64,000 nucleotides of DNA from Pachypanchax playfairii (taxonomy: Eukaryota > Chordata > Actinopteri > Cyprinodontiformes > Aplocheilidae), in NCBI GenBank assembly GCA_006937955.1, contig SSNP01000386.1, positions 99,482 through 163,481 of the forward strand, given 5' to 3'. The notes under the pieces are model-generated. The model did not search any database. It was not told the DNA's origin and saw nothing but the letters and a program-made list of their open reading frames with translations. This document shows, in pieces, positions 21,577 through 32,210 of the stretch; positions within the stretch are counted from its first letter, which is position 1, and every line of letters begins with the position of its first letter. Both the position numbers and the translations under genes were made by a program.

Positions 21577-21654
21577 TGTTTTATTGTTTAGGGTTAGTTT
21601 GTGTGTGTGAGATTTCTGTTCCTGTTTTAATGCCAAAAAGGGAATTCACTTATT
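21577..21654 (+). other. GIMAP 3' UTR start
   Basis: Follows the stop codon directly. It contains a T-rich stretch and a gt run but no clear AATAAA before the SINE that begins at about 21655, so the polyadenylation site may lie within or beyond repeats. Confidence 0.35.
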
Positions 21655-21868
21655 GGTAATTTATTGATCCATCCTTCATGGAGAAATTATTTCTCTGCAT
21701 TTGATCCTTCCCTGAGGAACACAGGGCAGCCATTTTACACATCACCTGGGGGGCAGTTTTGGGTTTCAGTATCTTGCACAGAATACTTCAATACGTAGCT
21801 CGCTGGGACCGGGTATCAAACCTGACCTCCCAATCAGAAGATGATCTCCTTCCCCATTAGAAAATCTG
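21655..21868 (-). mobile_element. tRNA-derived SINE, family 2, copy 1
   Basis: On the minus strand it starts with a tRNA-like region (a degenerate B box ggtttgataccc near 21815) and ends at a tail like tcaataaattacc. It shares ggcagccattttacac, cctggggggcag and agtatcttgc with the copy at 46480-46790 and, inverted, 47385-47560. Family name not assigned. Confidence 0.55.
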
Positions 21869-21897
21869 GTTTTCAGTTTTTTATTTACTTCTGACAT

Positions 21898-22458
21898 TGA
21901 AGAGGCCCTTCCATTAAAAACGTTTCTTCTCAGGTTTCTGTTAAATATTTTAGTTTCACACCCACTTGGGTGTGAAAACAGGTCACCAACTTACTTCTCT
22001 TTCAGTTTTTATCTCTCAAACTACACAGGTCGTGATAAAACCCGAGTTCTCCCGAGTTCGAATGGCCTGTATGTTTTGTCACAACTCCTTTGCTCAATAG
22101 TATTTATCAGCTCTGGCAGTTGAGACCACGCCTAGCATGCTGCTGGCTAAAAGCTGTTAGCATAAGACGTAGCAAACAGGAAAAGACTACGTCTGCTGTT
22201 ACCATGCACAGCAGGGCAGGAAACAGTATGCCTTGCTCTCATAGGCTAGTGTGTTAGCCAATCAGAATCTAGCAAATTAACATAATGAATATTAATGAGT
22301 TGCAGTATGAAGCTGGACAGATATTCATGCAGATAAATTGAAAGGTCTGTTAATCAGTATTTCCTAACGTTTTTTAGATATAAAATGTTTCATATTAAAG
22401 GTTAATACTTCAGAAATAACAACAAAAACATGAAATTTGTGCAAAATGGCCTCTTTAA
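21898..22458. repeat. Interspersed element R1, copy 1
   Basis: Ends are mirror-like: gaagaggccc on the left and gcctctttaa on the right. Inside are phrases shared with two other copies (24150-24560 and 53842-54215): gagttctcccgagttcgaa, cctagcatgctgctggctaaaagc, ctcataggctag and taatgaatattaatgagttgc. No ORF. Likely a non-autonomous DNA element; superfamily unknown. Confidence 0.55.
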
Positions 22459-22647
22459 ATTGTCCTTTCTTTATTAAAAAATTACATGTTGCTATTAATG
22501 GTCATTACATTAAATTTCACTACAGTTATTTTCATAATAAATAATATATCAGTCACAACATGCTAATTTTAAGAGCCTCCCCTTGTGTATGGTAACTGTT
22601 TAAAGTCATATGTTCAAAGAAAATGAAATAACCATCCTGGACACTTA

Positions 22648-22923
22648 AAATGGTAAATGTCCTGTATAGCACTTTTCTAGTCATTCAGACCACTCAAAGC
22701 GCTTTCACACTACAAGTTTTACCCATTCACACAACCCGATATGTGAACCAGGGGGAGAGGGTGGGGGCTAATGCTCACACAACCTGGTGTGCAAATCGGG
22801 GGGCAACATGGGGGTCAGTGTCACATCCCCAAGGATACTTCAACTTGTGATGGTGGAGGCCGGGATCGATTCACCAACCTTCCGGAAGACGACTGCTCTA
22901 ACCCCTGAGCCACAGCCACCCCA
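22648..22923 (-). mobile_element. tRNA-derived SINE, family 1, copy 1
   Basis: The minus strand begins ggggtggctgtggctcag, a tRNA A-box-like start, with a B-box-like region (gaatcgatcccgg) about 50 bp in, and ends at tttaccat. The same layout recurs at 25959-26249, 45717-46011 and, more diverged, 60541-60880. Pol III promoter boxes plus a conserved tail identify a SINE. Confidence 0.7.
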
Positions 22924-23352
22924 TAAAAGACGACATAATTTGTGCATATTTGTATCAGATGGAACAAAGAAGATAGAGTATCATGAGTATATTAGATTTT
23001 GCTGAGGTTACTCACTGTAACCTGTGCAGAGTTCAAATTTTGTTTAAACTTTGTTCCATTCTAATAAAACTGTATGTGTGCGAGGCGTCTTCTCTCATCA
23101 GTCTGAACCAGAATCATCAAGTTTACATGAACTAATCTAAGGCTTCACACAGCAAAGCACAGCCCAATAAGATACAGAACATGTGATATAACCAGAACCA
23201 TTAATACATCAATATAAATACATATAAAATACATCACTATTAAAATAATATTACCATTAAAATTAAAAGCTAAGTTGAACTGGTTTCATGTGGACAAATC
23301 CAATCCAACACCACCATCTAGTGGAAATCTCTTGGAGTAACAACAACACACC
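22924..23352. other. No gene recognised
   Basis: AT-rich, apparently unique DNA. Nothing protein-coding, no RNA gene and no repeat boundary could be supported. Confidence 0.4.
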
Positions 23353-23360
23353 TTCTAGAC

Positions 23361-23573
23361 CAGGGGTCTCAAACTCCAGGCCTCGAGGGCCACTATCCTG
23401 CATGTTTTAGATGTTTCCCTGCTTCAACACACCTGATTCAAATGAACAAGTCGTTAACAGGCTTCTGCAGGACTTGTTGAAATACAGAGGATTTGAATCA
23501 GGTTTGTTGAAACAGGGAAACATCTAAAACATGCAGGATAGTGGCCCTCGAGGCCTGGAGTTTGAGACCCCTG
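23361..23573. mobile_element. Palindromic hAT MITE with 8-bp TSD
   Basis: A 213-bp element beginning CAGGGGTCTCAAACTCC and ending in its inverse, with arms of about 70 bp that are near-perfect complements around a short loop. It is flanked by TTCTAGAC at 23353-23360 and 23574-23581, a perfect 8-bp target duplication, diagnostic of hAT-type insertion. The transcript would fold into a long hairpin. Confidence 0.88.
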
Positions 23574-23761
23574 TTCTAGACTGTGAACTCCTGAACAGCT
23601 TGTGTTTTTATTGTTAACTGCACTAAGAGGCTTTCATAAGTGTAAATGCAACATAAGATCTGGTGACATGTGTTTCCTTTATGCTACAGCTTTCTCATGT
23701 AAAACACACATCTTCACCACATTCTTCACAAGTTGAACGTACGCTAAAACACCAGCTGGCA

Positions 23762-24140
23762 GTGTCACATTTTGTAATGTTTGTGAGTTGGACCCAAATG
23801 CAGGAGACGAGAGCCAGAATCTAAACTTAAAAACATTTTATTAAATAACAAAAGTAAAAGGCTGACGTGGCAGCAAACAAAGAAAACAAACTCCCTGTAA
23901 ACCAGATGGGAGGCAAAGAAGACGTAAAAGTCCAAAACGGGGGGCGAGACGAGGAAAGACACGAGCAGGGATGGAGATTAATTACTAAGGTAAGACGTGG
24001 GAACAGAGGAGGATATGGGGGGAAAAGAAGGAGGGAACAATTAACCCCAAAAAAACAACCCCATAACTAAACCCAAAGGAAACAAAACTACAGATAGAAG
24101 AACAGAATAAAACAACCCAACCCCAGGGTCACAACAGGCA
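23762..24140 (-). repeat. 'TTGGACCCAAA' interspersed repeat, copy 2
   Basis: Starts near gtgagttggacccaaatgcagg and has a long A-rich body. It is the reverse orientation of the family at 1256-1652 and 40555-40880, and resembles 59805-60110. No coding capacity. Confidence 0.5.
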
Positions 24141-24149
24141 GGTTAAAAC

Positions 24150-24560
24150 TGGTTGGAGTCTCCCCTATGGTATTCATCAGCTCCTGCAGTTGAAACCATG
24201 CCTAGCATGCTGCTGGCTAAAAGCTGTTAGCATAACACGTAGCAAACAGGAAGAGAGGAACGCCTGACGTTGCCATGTGCAGCAGGGCAGGAAACAGTAT
24301 ACCTTGCTCTCATAGGCTAGTTTGTTAGCCAATCTGAGTCCAGCAAATTCGAATAATGAATGTGAACGAGCTGCTGTTGAAGCAGCCGAAGCTGCCTGAC
24401 AGAACAAGCCGGAACCACCCGAATTTTAATGCAGACAGATTGAAAGGTCTGTTAATCAGTGTTTCCTGACGTTTTTTAGATATAAAATGTTTCATATTAC
24501 TGGTTAATACTTAAGAAATAACCACAAAGTCCTGAAATTTGTATGAAATGGCCTCTTTAA
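24150..24560. repeat. Interspersed element R1, copy 2
   Basis: Shares the R1 core (cctagcatgctgctggctaaaagctg, ctcataggctag) and the right end ggcctctttaaa with copy 1. It carries about 60 extra bases (gctgttgaagcagccgaagctgcctg) absent from copy 1, so copies differ by internal indels. Confidence 0.55.
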
Positions 24561-25813
24561 AAGTGACTGAAATAACCCACATAATTCTATGCCATCTAAT
24601 TGTTATAAATACAATAAATTCACTTACCTTCCTCTTACAACGAAAATTACTCTATTACAATGAACTGCTTTCGTCCCCCAATGCGCTGCTCCGATTTCCT
24701 TCTTAAGTTTTCCATTGCAGCCATGCAGACATCCCAAATAGTTTTTGCCATCTTTGTGAGTGACGTGGAACTTCCTGTGATGCCATCTTGCAGCATGTCA
24801 ACTTGACGTAACTGTCCTTGAGAGAACCTTAACATACATAAATAACATAACATAAATAAGGGATCAAACAACCAAAGTTTCAATTAAGATAGATATATAT
24901 AAAATAACCTAGACATGACGACTCAATAGTCTTTAACTGCTTCTGAGTCAGTGTGCCATTTTATCGTGAGCCTACTTTTGTTCAATCCAGTTTGTTAATG
25001 TAATGTGTAAACATGTATCAGATGAGTTTTCAGTGGAAAAGTGTTAATAGGAAGCAGCTTTTCAAACTGTAAAATAATTGGTCCACAAAGGCTTCAAAAG
25101 CATAAATTATACAAAAAGTTATGTTTCAAAATTTGTGTACTATCCATGAAAAAAATCTAAAGTTTTAATCAGTTTAACATAAAGCTACTGTACTGAATAC
25201 ATTGTTCTCTGAGTGTTATGTTGACCTAGACTTGATATGAATGAAGGCAATTCAGTGTAGGCAATATGAAATTACGAAAAAGCTTCAAGTGTCACAAAAA
25301 AATTCACCAACCCTAAATAGAAAAAAAAATACAATAAAATAAAAATTAACAGGTACACAAACTTTATCCAGTTGAATAGGGTTACTTTAGAGTGGCTAAA
25401 AATGGACTTGTCCCCGATTGACTTGTAAGAAAACGACAATCAAGAATGTATAAAAACAATGTTTCATCTTATTCATATCATAATCTTGTAAATAAAACAC
25501 ATTTGTAGAACAAAGATAGACTCGTCCTTGCAAATCAAAACATACTTTAATCTTAACTCTTGCACTTAGGCTAAGGTACCTGGCACCACCCCTACGAGCA
25601 AAGTCACGTCTAAACAACTTCTTTTATACGTCATTTTTGCACGTCATTACTTGGTCACCTTAAAGTGCAGATGTGATGCCAGACAATATTTTTTTTAACG
25701 CCTATTTTAATGTCTAGTATTGATGTCCACGAGACCTCTGTATAAGGGCTAATTATAGTCAAAAATTTTCTTGCAAAATTGAAATTTAATAATCATTTTT
25801 ATAGTTTCTAGGT
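24561..25813 (-). other. Unassigned region with a possible minus-strand exon and promoter
   Basis: No known gene is recognised. A minus-strand open stretch (about 24835 to 24647) encodes MLQDGITGSSTSLTKMAKT and ends IGGRKQFIVIE, preceded by ttctctcaag, which could be a splice acceptor. About 790 bp upstream on the same strand is a promoter-like cluster (see 25621-25646). Together they could be a small gene or a non-coding RNA. The evidence is weak and no family is recognised. Confidence 0.2.
25621..25646 (-). promoter_or_regulatory. Putative minus-strand core promoter: TATA with two CRE-like sites
   Basis: Reading the minus strand: TGACGTG (25646-25640), TGACGTA (25633-25627), then TATAAAAG (25628-25621). 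Two cAMP-response-like half sites directly upstream of a strong TATA is a non-random arrangement. A downstream frame begins with Met at 25617 but encodes no known domain. Confidence 0.3.
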
Positions 25814-25949
25814 TCTGTGCATAACTGAAGTCCAATTTCTGCAGTTTCAGTTAATTTTCCAATAGTTTCATTTGATTGTCTCAAACCAAAATAAACTATA
25901 GGAAAATTAACTGAAACAGTGTAGAAATCGGACTTCAGTTACGCACAGA
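25814..25949. repeat. 136-bp near-palindrome (hairpin MITE)
   Basis: The left arm from tctgtgcataactgaagtcc to ttaattttccaatagttt and the right arm from aaactataggaaaattaa to ggacttcagttacgcacaga are inverted complements of about 55 bases with few mismatches around a 25-base loop. Probably a small DNA-transposon derivative; no clear TSD was found. Confidence 0.7.
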
Positions 25950-25958
25950 CATGAAGTA

Positions 25959-26249
25959 AATGGTAAATGTCCTGTATTTGTATAGCGCTTTTCTAGTCAT
26001 TCAGACCACTCAAAGCGCTTTCACACTACAAGGTTTTACATTCACCCATTCACACAACCCGATATGTAAACCAGGGGGAGAGGGTAGGGGCTAACACTCA
26101 CACAACCCGATACGCAGATCGGGGGACAACATGGGGTTCAGTGTCTTGCCCAAGGAGACTTCGACATGTGACGGTGGAAGCCAGGATCGATCCACCAACC
26201 TTCAAGATGGAGGACAACCGCTATAACCACTGAGCCACAGCCGCCCCAA
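25959..26249 (-). mobile_element. tRNA-derived SINE, family 1, copy 2
   Basis: Very similar to 45717-46011 across its length (shared phrases tgtatagcgcttttctagtc, cacaacccgatatg, gacatgtgacggtggaagcc). The tRNA-like head is at the right (ggggcggctgtggctcag on the minus strand). Confidence 0.75.
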
Positions 26250-26296
26250 GTAAAGTAAAGTAAAGAAAAAAATCACAATTCTGCATTTCTATTTGT

Positions 26297-26319
26297 TAGT
26301 GATGGGTAGAGCAACACTG
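26297..26319. repeat. hAT-like terminus (left)
   Basis: TAGTGATGGGTAGA at 26297 resembles the inverse of the terminus at 30402-30415 (TAGAGATGGGTAGA on the minus strand; 13 of 14 match). They could be the two ends of one hAT element later filled with other insertions, but 8-bp flanks do not match, so the pairing is unproven. A second similar start (tagtgatgcg) follows the Harbinger-like MITE at 27026. Confidence 0.35.
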
Positions 26320-27025
26320 GCTACGTTTACATGCGCCAAATTTCCCCAATCTGATTAAAATCTTGGTCGATCTGAATTCCCAAATCCCTGTTTACATGGA
26401 CACTAACTGAAATGATCTGATCATGCCATGAGTACACATGCACCAAGCACTCAATCAGGTTAAATGAGTTGAGCATGCGCACAGCGAGTTGTCTTTCCGG
26501 GGGAAGAAAAAAAAGTAAACAAACTCCGTCCTTTCTGCACGTCTTTCCCGCCCCATCGTGTGCTCGAGCTGACTCACGTTATCCCCAATATGGACCTTCT
26601 GCAGGTGATTACCTTTATGTTTGGGTTTTTACTGGTCGCATTAACCAAGCTAGAGGCTGAATACGTATTACTACTGCTCCTCCACCACAGGAGAGGAGAG
26701 CAGGATGACAGGATGACTGCACCAGCAGACCACTTCTGTTTACTTCCCGCTATGTTTTCTACTTGGGTCTGCGAAAGTGGAAAGACGTCACGCTGAAGTT
26801 GTACGCATGCGCAAAGGGCTCTTTTCACCCTTTCTTTCCGAATGGGTGTATACATGCACGTCTATCCGAATGAAGATCGGACAAAACCACCCCTCTCGAT
26901 CGGAAGTAAATTTCTTTCGGATCAGGCTGCATCAGATCAAAACATTCGGGTTGACATGTTTACATGACGTCTTTTTTATCCGATTGGGCGTTTATTCCGA
27001 TTAAATGTGCCCATGTAAACGTAGC
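26320..27025. mobile_element. Harbinger-like MITE, copy 1
   Basis: 706 bp with terminal inverted repeats GCTACGTTTACATG and CATGTAAACGTAGC. A second copy lies at 58254-59794. Inside is a short frame (MDLLQVITFMFGFLLVALTK) present in both copies, probably a transposase-gene remnant. TIR style suggests PIF/Harbinger, but the 3-bp flanks (ctg, tag) are not identical, so class is tentative. Confidence 0.6.
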
Positions 27026-27130
27026 TAGTGATGCGTCGACGCATGTATCTAGCTCAAACAGCGAAACCCCGTATCAGTGCGCGTATTGCTTTAAGAAATA
27101 GTCACGTGACCGATACAGCTGCTGTTTCAC

Positions 27131-27417
27131 CTGTCAGTCACTTGTCAAACTGTGTTTAAAAGCAGGAGCGTCTCCATCTGTCAATGGGATGCTTTTCTGC
27201 CCAAAAGTTATCTTTTGAACCAAAATAAGTCCTGGAAAGTGACGCGTCATGGAGCCAGGAAGAAAATGCAAGGTCTCTGCCGTGTGGAATAATTTAATCT
27301 TATAAAAACAAAGACTTTTTGCCAAAATGTCCTTGTTTCATCTGGTTCCTCTCGGTTTCTGATTAATCTGCCAGAATTTCGGTCCATTTTAAAAGAGTTT
27401 AAATTATTAATTCACAT
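27131..27417 (-). pseudogene. Endogenous-retrovirus gag-like fragment, inverted copy
   Basis: The minus strand matches, with scattered differences, the plus-strand segment 34205-34497, making a roughly 290-bp inverted repeat separated by 6.8 kb. Both start with a frame MDRNSGR and include REEPDETRT; both have stops. The plus-strand copy leads into a zinc-knuckle and protease fragment, so the pair is probably gag-derived. Confidence 0.5.
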
Positions 27418-27442
27418 TATTTCTTATGATATATTTTAAACA

Positions 27443-30196
27443 CAGTAGTCCCTCATTTATCGCAGGAGTTACGTTCCAAAAATAACCTGCAATAGGGGAA
27501 ATCCGCAAAATAGTCAGCTTTATTTTTTACAAAATAACAGATATTTTAAGTAAAACTCCTCATTACACACTTTATACACCTTTTCAGACAGACATTGACA
27601 TTTTTACTTTTCTCTCTTGTTTAAACACTCTCAAAATAACCATAAGTCCAACTTTTTGTGCGATGGTTTTCTTCCTCTGCCTTTTGGGTGCTACCGCAGG
27701 TGAATTGTACAGAACAATATTGTGGGTTTTTTGGGGTTAGACTGCTTGCGGTTGAAGATTTATGTAAATTTGGGAAGCTGAACGCAACTTTTTCTGTACT
27801 ACTGTACAGGAGACAAGTCACGGAAGAGCTTGCAACTATATACAACCAATCAGGTGTAGGATGCATCAACAGCCTCATTTCTGATTAATTAAATTGGAGG
27901 AGAGTGTGTGTATCAGTGACTCCCTCTGTGATGTGAGGACCTTAGCTTCACATTCCTGAGAATCATAAAAACGACCCAGGATTTCCACTCTCTGTGAATG
28001 GATTGTGTCATTCTCAACACTTACGACACTTACTGTTCACTCAAAAGTCTGTCAACCCCCCCCCCACTGTGAAAACAGTTTTTAGCAGAACCTGGTCTGG
28101 AAGCCTCTTTTGAAGCCACATACCCTGCCGAGATAATTTACAGCACATGCTAATGTGTTTGGAAAACCTTTTCTTTGTGTTTGGATAAACGCATGCCAAA
28201 GCATCCTGTGTTGTGTCAGCAGAGACGGGACGTCTCCAGTTTCACCCCAAAACACCCCCTCTTTTTACAACAGATGTTAAAACAAAGTCTCAGCTAAATA
28301 GCCCCGATGATTGGATCTGAGCATCTCAGACTGCTTCAATATACGATACATATGAACTTTTTAATGTGATCACAGCTAATTCAATCACTCCTTTCTTTAC
28401 AGGTATCACCCCAGCATCTTTGCTCTGAAGGAATGTTCACCCAGTTTAACTAAAGTGACAAAATGATTTGATGTATATCTGAAAACTATATTCAGTGAAA
28501 CTCTGATAATAAGCAAGTAAATTCCAGATGTAAAGGTCCTCTCCACAGTAAATGTCTAAGGAACATTCTTCTTTTGAGAAGAGTATTTCTACATGAATTA
28601 GTGATACATTGTTCAGTGCATAAAACGAAATGTGTTTAAATCACTCTCTTCAGTAAGTCGCTATAAAGAGCAATGTAATCTAAATTGATTTAAAATAATG
28701 CTTTGATTAAACATGTTACAGATCTTAGGATATATTGAATTAACCTGCAAATCCCTTCTTTACTACTCAGGAATAAATACTGATAGTGTAAAAGTAATAT
28801 GTCATTAGAATAAGGAAACACTGTTCATTAATTCTTGTTAAAAGATAAAATTGATGATAATGTTAGTCTTACAAAGAGTGGATGAGCAAGCGTTTTTATT
28901 TGATATAATAAAATCTGTAAATCTACCCGAGGGGCCGTCCTAAAATTCGAATTCCCCAAAACGGATTTTTCATTGGCTAAGAGCCCATGATAGTCATGCC
29001 TAGAGGCAGGCGTAGGAGTCTATAATTGACCCTTACCGAGGGGTCACTGCTCACTTTTTTGACTCTTCTCACTTTTTAAACTTTTTACCTTTTTTATGCC
29101 TTCTTACTTTTTTCTCTTCTTTTTATTCTTCCTCCGTTTCATTTTTATCATTTTTACCTTGTTTTGCGAGTTTAAAACCTTTTTCTTGATTTTATTTTAA
29201 CAAACTCCTCGTTTATTTGACACTTAAGCTTTCGTTTAATGCGCGATTTTCTTGATCTTCAAAGTTCATTTTCCTTTAAATTCGACGCACGTTCAAACAG
29301 GCAAAGTATTTTGTTTGAATAGTTTAATTCCACAAAATCCAGACTTCACGTCGCCAGCTGGAGGAAGAAACTACAGATCCCAGAATTCCTTCCGTGGGCC
29401 TTCGACACGTGACGAGCACCAACAGCGACCTGATCTCTACTCTGCTTGCAAAGCAGCCGTGTATCAACCCCAGGCAAAGTTTCGACACTCGGAGGTAGAG
29501 TCTCTTCGAGTCGACGGACCTCTCTGGAACTAAAAGGAGCGAAAACTCTCCGCCGTGCTGCAAAAGAAGTAAGAGATCGATTTCATTTAATCCATGACAA
29601 AGGATTGAAAACATCTGTGTTGGTGTCTCGGTGGCTCGGAAGTGAAATCTATGCCTCCATTTTTTCCTTCCTTTCTCTCCCTCCAAAATTACAATTTTCC
29701 TTAGATTCAAAATTATCTTCCGTGTTAAAAGAGTATTTTCCGTTTCCTCACCCACTCTTACTAGTGTTTAAGATTCTTGAACGTTAGAAAGTCCACGCAT
29801 TCTAGAAACATACTAAGTCTGACGTAATTTCCTGTTTGTAGCATCGTTAATTCCATTAAATGTTCAGCTGTTTATTTTTTTGTTTGTTTATTGGTCTGTC
29901 TTCCTTGTTGTTCAATAAATATTCACCTTAATTTTAATTGGCCGATTCAGTGAGTTTTTATGTGTGATTTGAGTCACTATCTGGACGGACATGCGACTTC
30001 ATATTATGAGACTGAAATAATCTGATTAAATATTCTAATATTTAATTCCTTTGAAAGAAGGTGGTGCCCCGAATAACACATACTGAAGAGGCAAACTTTC
30101 ATAATACGTTTTCCCTTACACAGGATACAGAACACAACGCACTGTAAAAAATACAATATTAAAATAAAAAAATCATGGTATAGCGAGGGACTACTG
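27443..30196. mobile_element. Tigger/pogo-like element by its termini, with internal insertions
   Basis: The left end CAGTAGTCCCTCATTTATCG and the right end (minus strand) CAGTAGTCCCTCGCTATACC form a short inverted repeat; the following ccgcaaaata-type text resembles Tigger-group termini. TA flanks the right end, CA the left. No transposase is evident across 2.75 kb. The interior includes a C run at 28059 and a promoter-like block at 29369-29575 that may be a separate insertion. Confidence 0.45.
29369..29575 (+). promoter_or_regulatory. ZNF143-like motif, E-box and downstream splice donor
   Basis: aactacagatcccagaattcc at 29369-29389 is close to the ZNF143/THAP11 promoter motif (ACTACAATTCCCAGAATGC). 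CACGTG at 29406-29411 follows, and 160 bp later GTAAGAG at 29569 forms a good splice donor after AGAA. This is the layout of a TATA-less promoter with a non-coding first exon. No downstream exon is recognised, so it may belong to a retroelement. Confidence 0.3.
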
Positions 30197-30299
30197 TATA
30201 ACACAAATAATGCAGGTTACAATATGAAACACAATTACATAAACTGTCTTATTTTGTATTTAGTTCACTGAATCTGCAGGTTAGGTTGCCTTCAGTGAT

Positions 30300-30415
30300 A
30301 TTTAGGATCCAGCAGGTGTCACTAGACCAACACAGCAACACAGTATCGACACAGTGTCAATACAGTTTGGGCAATGTGCCACAATGCTTCATGAGGCCTC
30401 ATCTACCCATCTCTA
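30300..30415 (-). mobile_element. hAT-like terminal sequence (right)
   Basis: The minus strand begins TAGAGATGGGTAGATGAGGC and continues catgaagcattgtggcac, the style of a common fish hAT end. It abuts the broken env frame at 30417, whose stop codon lies at the junction. Confidence 0.45.
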
Positions 30416-30416
30416 T

Positions 30417-31439
30417 CTAAAACCATTCCATCAGTGCCGCTATTGTACTGTTAACAAATTCCCCAAACCTGTAACTCAGTGTTTCCATTCGCAATAACAG
30501 CTTCCCTGTGCCTACCCCAGGAAACAAGGAAAACAACACCTTAGTGCCCGTTGACCAGAGCTTATGGTCCGTAGGAACATCAGTGCCCCACACAGCATCA
30601 TGAGATGGGTACAGCTCCCTCTCTGGATGAGTTGCTGGATTGGCTGTAACTGTAAATGTGTGATCAGCAGGGATCACAAAAGCACAACAAAATTTCCAAT
30701 TCAATGGAAGGTTCACATACATGTACGATCCACACAGCCACATTACATCTGCCTGTGGCAGAGTTCCCATGACATGACCCATGGTGAAGAAGGGTTTACA
30801 CTGAGTCCCATCAAGCGCCTGCGAAGTGTTGAAGGTGTTGTTTGTCGAATAGATGATGCAAAGAACATAAACAGTTGAGCAATGACTCTGTGACATAGTT
30901 CCCATATACTGAAGCTCAACACTTCTAATTCTGAGGTTATTTTCATAACAAACACATTTTTGTCCTACAGGAATATGTACTGGCCCCAAGATTGACTTAT
31001 CTGACTGATTTATTGCCAAGAAATGGGTGAAATTTCGTCCAGAACAGAATGGAGTGTGTCCCAGATGGTCCCCTGTCAGGTTCTTCATGGTTTAGTTCAA
31101 TAGTTTGGCATGCATTCTTGAAATCAAGATATCTGGAAAAAGAGAAGATTCATCAGCACATGGTCATGGAACAATGCATGTATTTTTAGTAGCAATAGGC
31201 ATCTTGGTGCAACTTTAACAATCTGTTTTATTTTGTATTTTTGCTATGTATTTGACATATCTGTACCAGATGTTCAACTCAAAGGAAGTCTTGTGAGGTT
31301 GTTGTTCCAACATCCTCTCTATTATTTCTACAGTAGAATCAGAGATGTCTCGCTGACTTGCAATAGTGTCTTCAGTCCCCCACCAGATGGCGATGCTTCC
31401 CAGAATAAAGAAACAAACTGTTACTCCTAAACTATTCAT
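30417..31439 (-). pseudogene. Endogenous-retrovirus envelope-like fragment
   Basis: Two minus-strand frames. The upstream one (31439-31215) begins with a hydrophobic leader (VTVCFFILGSIAIWW) and contains NIWYRYVKYIAK before a stop. The downstream one (31088-30417) contains N-glycosylation sequons, a VMWLCGSYMYVNLP block, and LFPGVGTGKLLLRMETL, which resembles the start of a transmembrane subunit. This order (leader, Cys-rich surface part, Trp-Leu-Cys-Gly block, Gly-rich hydrophobic region) fits fish env-like genes. It is broken between the frames and cut at the hAT-like end at 30415, so the transmembrane anchor is missing. No pol or LTR of the same orientation is seen next to it. Confidence 0.6.
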
Positions 31440-32210
31440 CCCTATTTTTGTTTCTTGCTTCTTGCCAAAAACAGAAAAATGCTAATAACTTCCTGAAAAT
31501 GCTTGATGGTACTAGGGTCATGGTCAAAACTATACTGTCATATCTTGACAAGACTTTAGCCCCGCCCACTAGGAGCCAGAAGTGTCACGTTTTCCATTTA
31601 AGGGTGTTTCTCTGGCATGCCTGGCCCAATCAACTTCTAAATTGTGTCAGACAGCAGAAAACAAGTTGGTCTAACTTTCCATGAAGAAATAAATTCGCTA
31701 CTGCAAAGGGCGTGGTCTTCATTGCAAAGTTTGACGTAGAAAAAAAACACCAATTTTGCTAGTAATTTTGCAATTCTGATCCGATCACTACAAAACTTCA
31801 TAGGGGGGATCATGGTCATGTCCTTAATCAACCTGAGTTGAAAAATCTGGGGGGCGTGGCTTTCCCCCCCTTGTGGACGCTTAAATGTATAGCCCCGCCC
31901 ACTTCTTTGAATTAGGATTTTGAAATTTTGTACACAGATGGAGCACACCAGGACCTACAAAAAAGTCTCTTGGACCCATATCCGGAACCCAACCGGAAGT
32001 CGGCCATCTTAGAAAAACTGCACATTTTGAGATTTAACACGTCTCGCATTTGAGCTAACTCCAACAGATTTTAACCGATTTGCACCAAACTTGCACAGTA
32101 AGTGCTTTAGGCATGGGGGAACAAAAGTTGTATAAAGATTTTCCAGATTCTCTGTAGTTTGGGGCGTGGCTTGGCCTCAAACTTAAGTTAAAATAAAATA
32201 AAATAAATAA
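31440..32210. repeat. Unclassified interspersed repeat
   Basis: Contains repeated short modules such as gggcgtggc (31710, 31852 and 32163), cccgcccac (31561 and 31894) and phrases about accaaacttgcac, as in a common fish repeat with no coding capacity. Ends at an A-rich taaaataaaat run. Confidence 0.4.

Noticed and set aside
21019..21636. Long Phe/Leu-rich minus-strand protein
   Set aside because: It is the antisense shadow of the GIMAP coiled coil (Glu/Lys codons read as Leu/Phe).
22648..22923. Functional tRNA gene in the SINE head
   Set aside because: A- and B-box-like motifs are present but the acceptor stem and cloverleaf cannot be formed, and several copies share the same SINE body.
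30050..30075. Retroviral primer-binding site (tggtgccccgaa)
   Set aside because: Preceding bases do not end in CA, no LTR start could be paired with it, and it lies within the Tigger-like element; not enough to call an LTR.
26297..30415. A single 4.1-kb hAT element spanning the region
   Set aside because: The termini resemble each other, but the 8-bp flanks (CTATTTGT and TCTAAAAC) do not match and other hAT-like starts occur nearby, so the pairing was left unproven.
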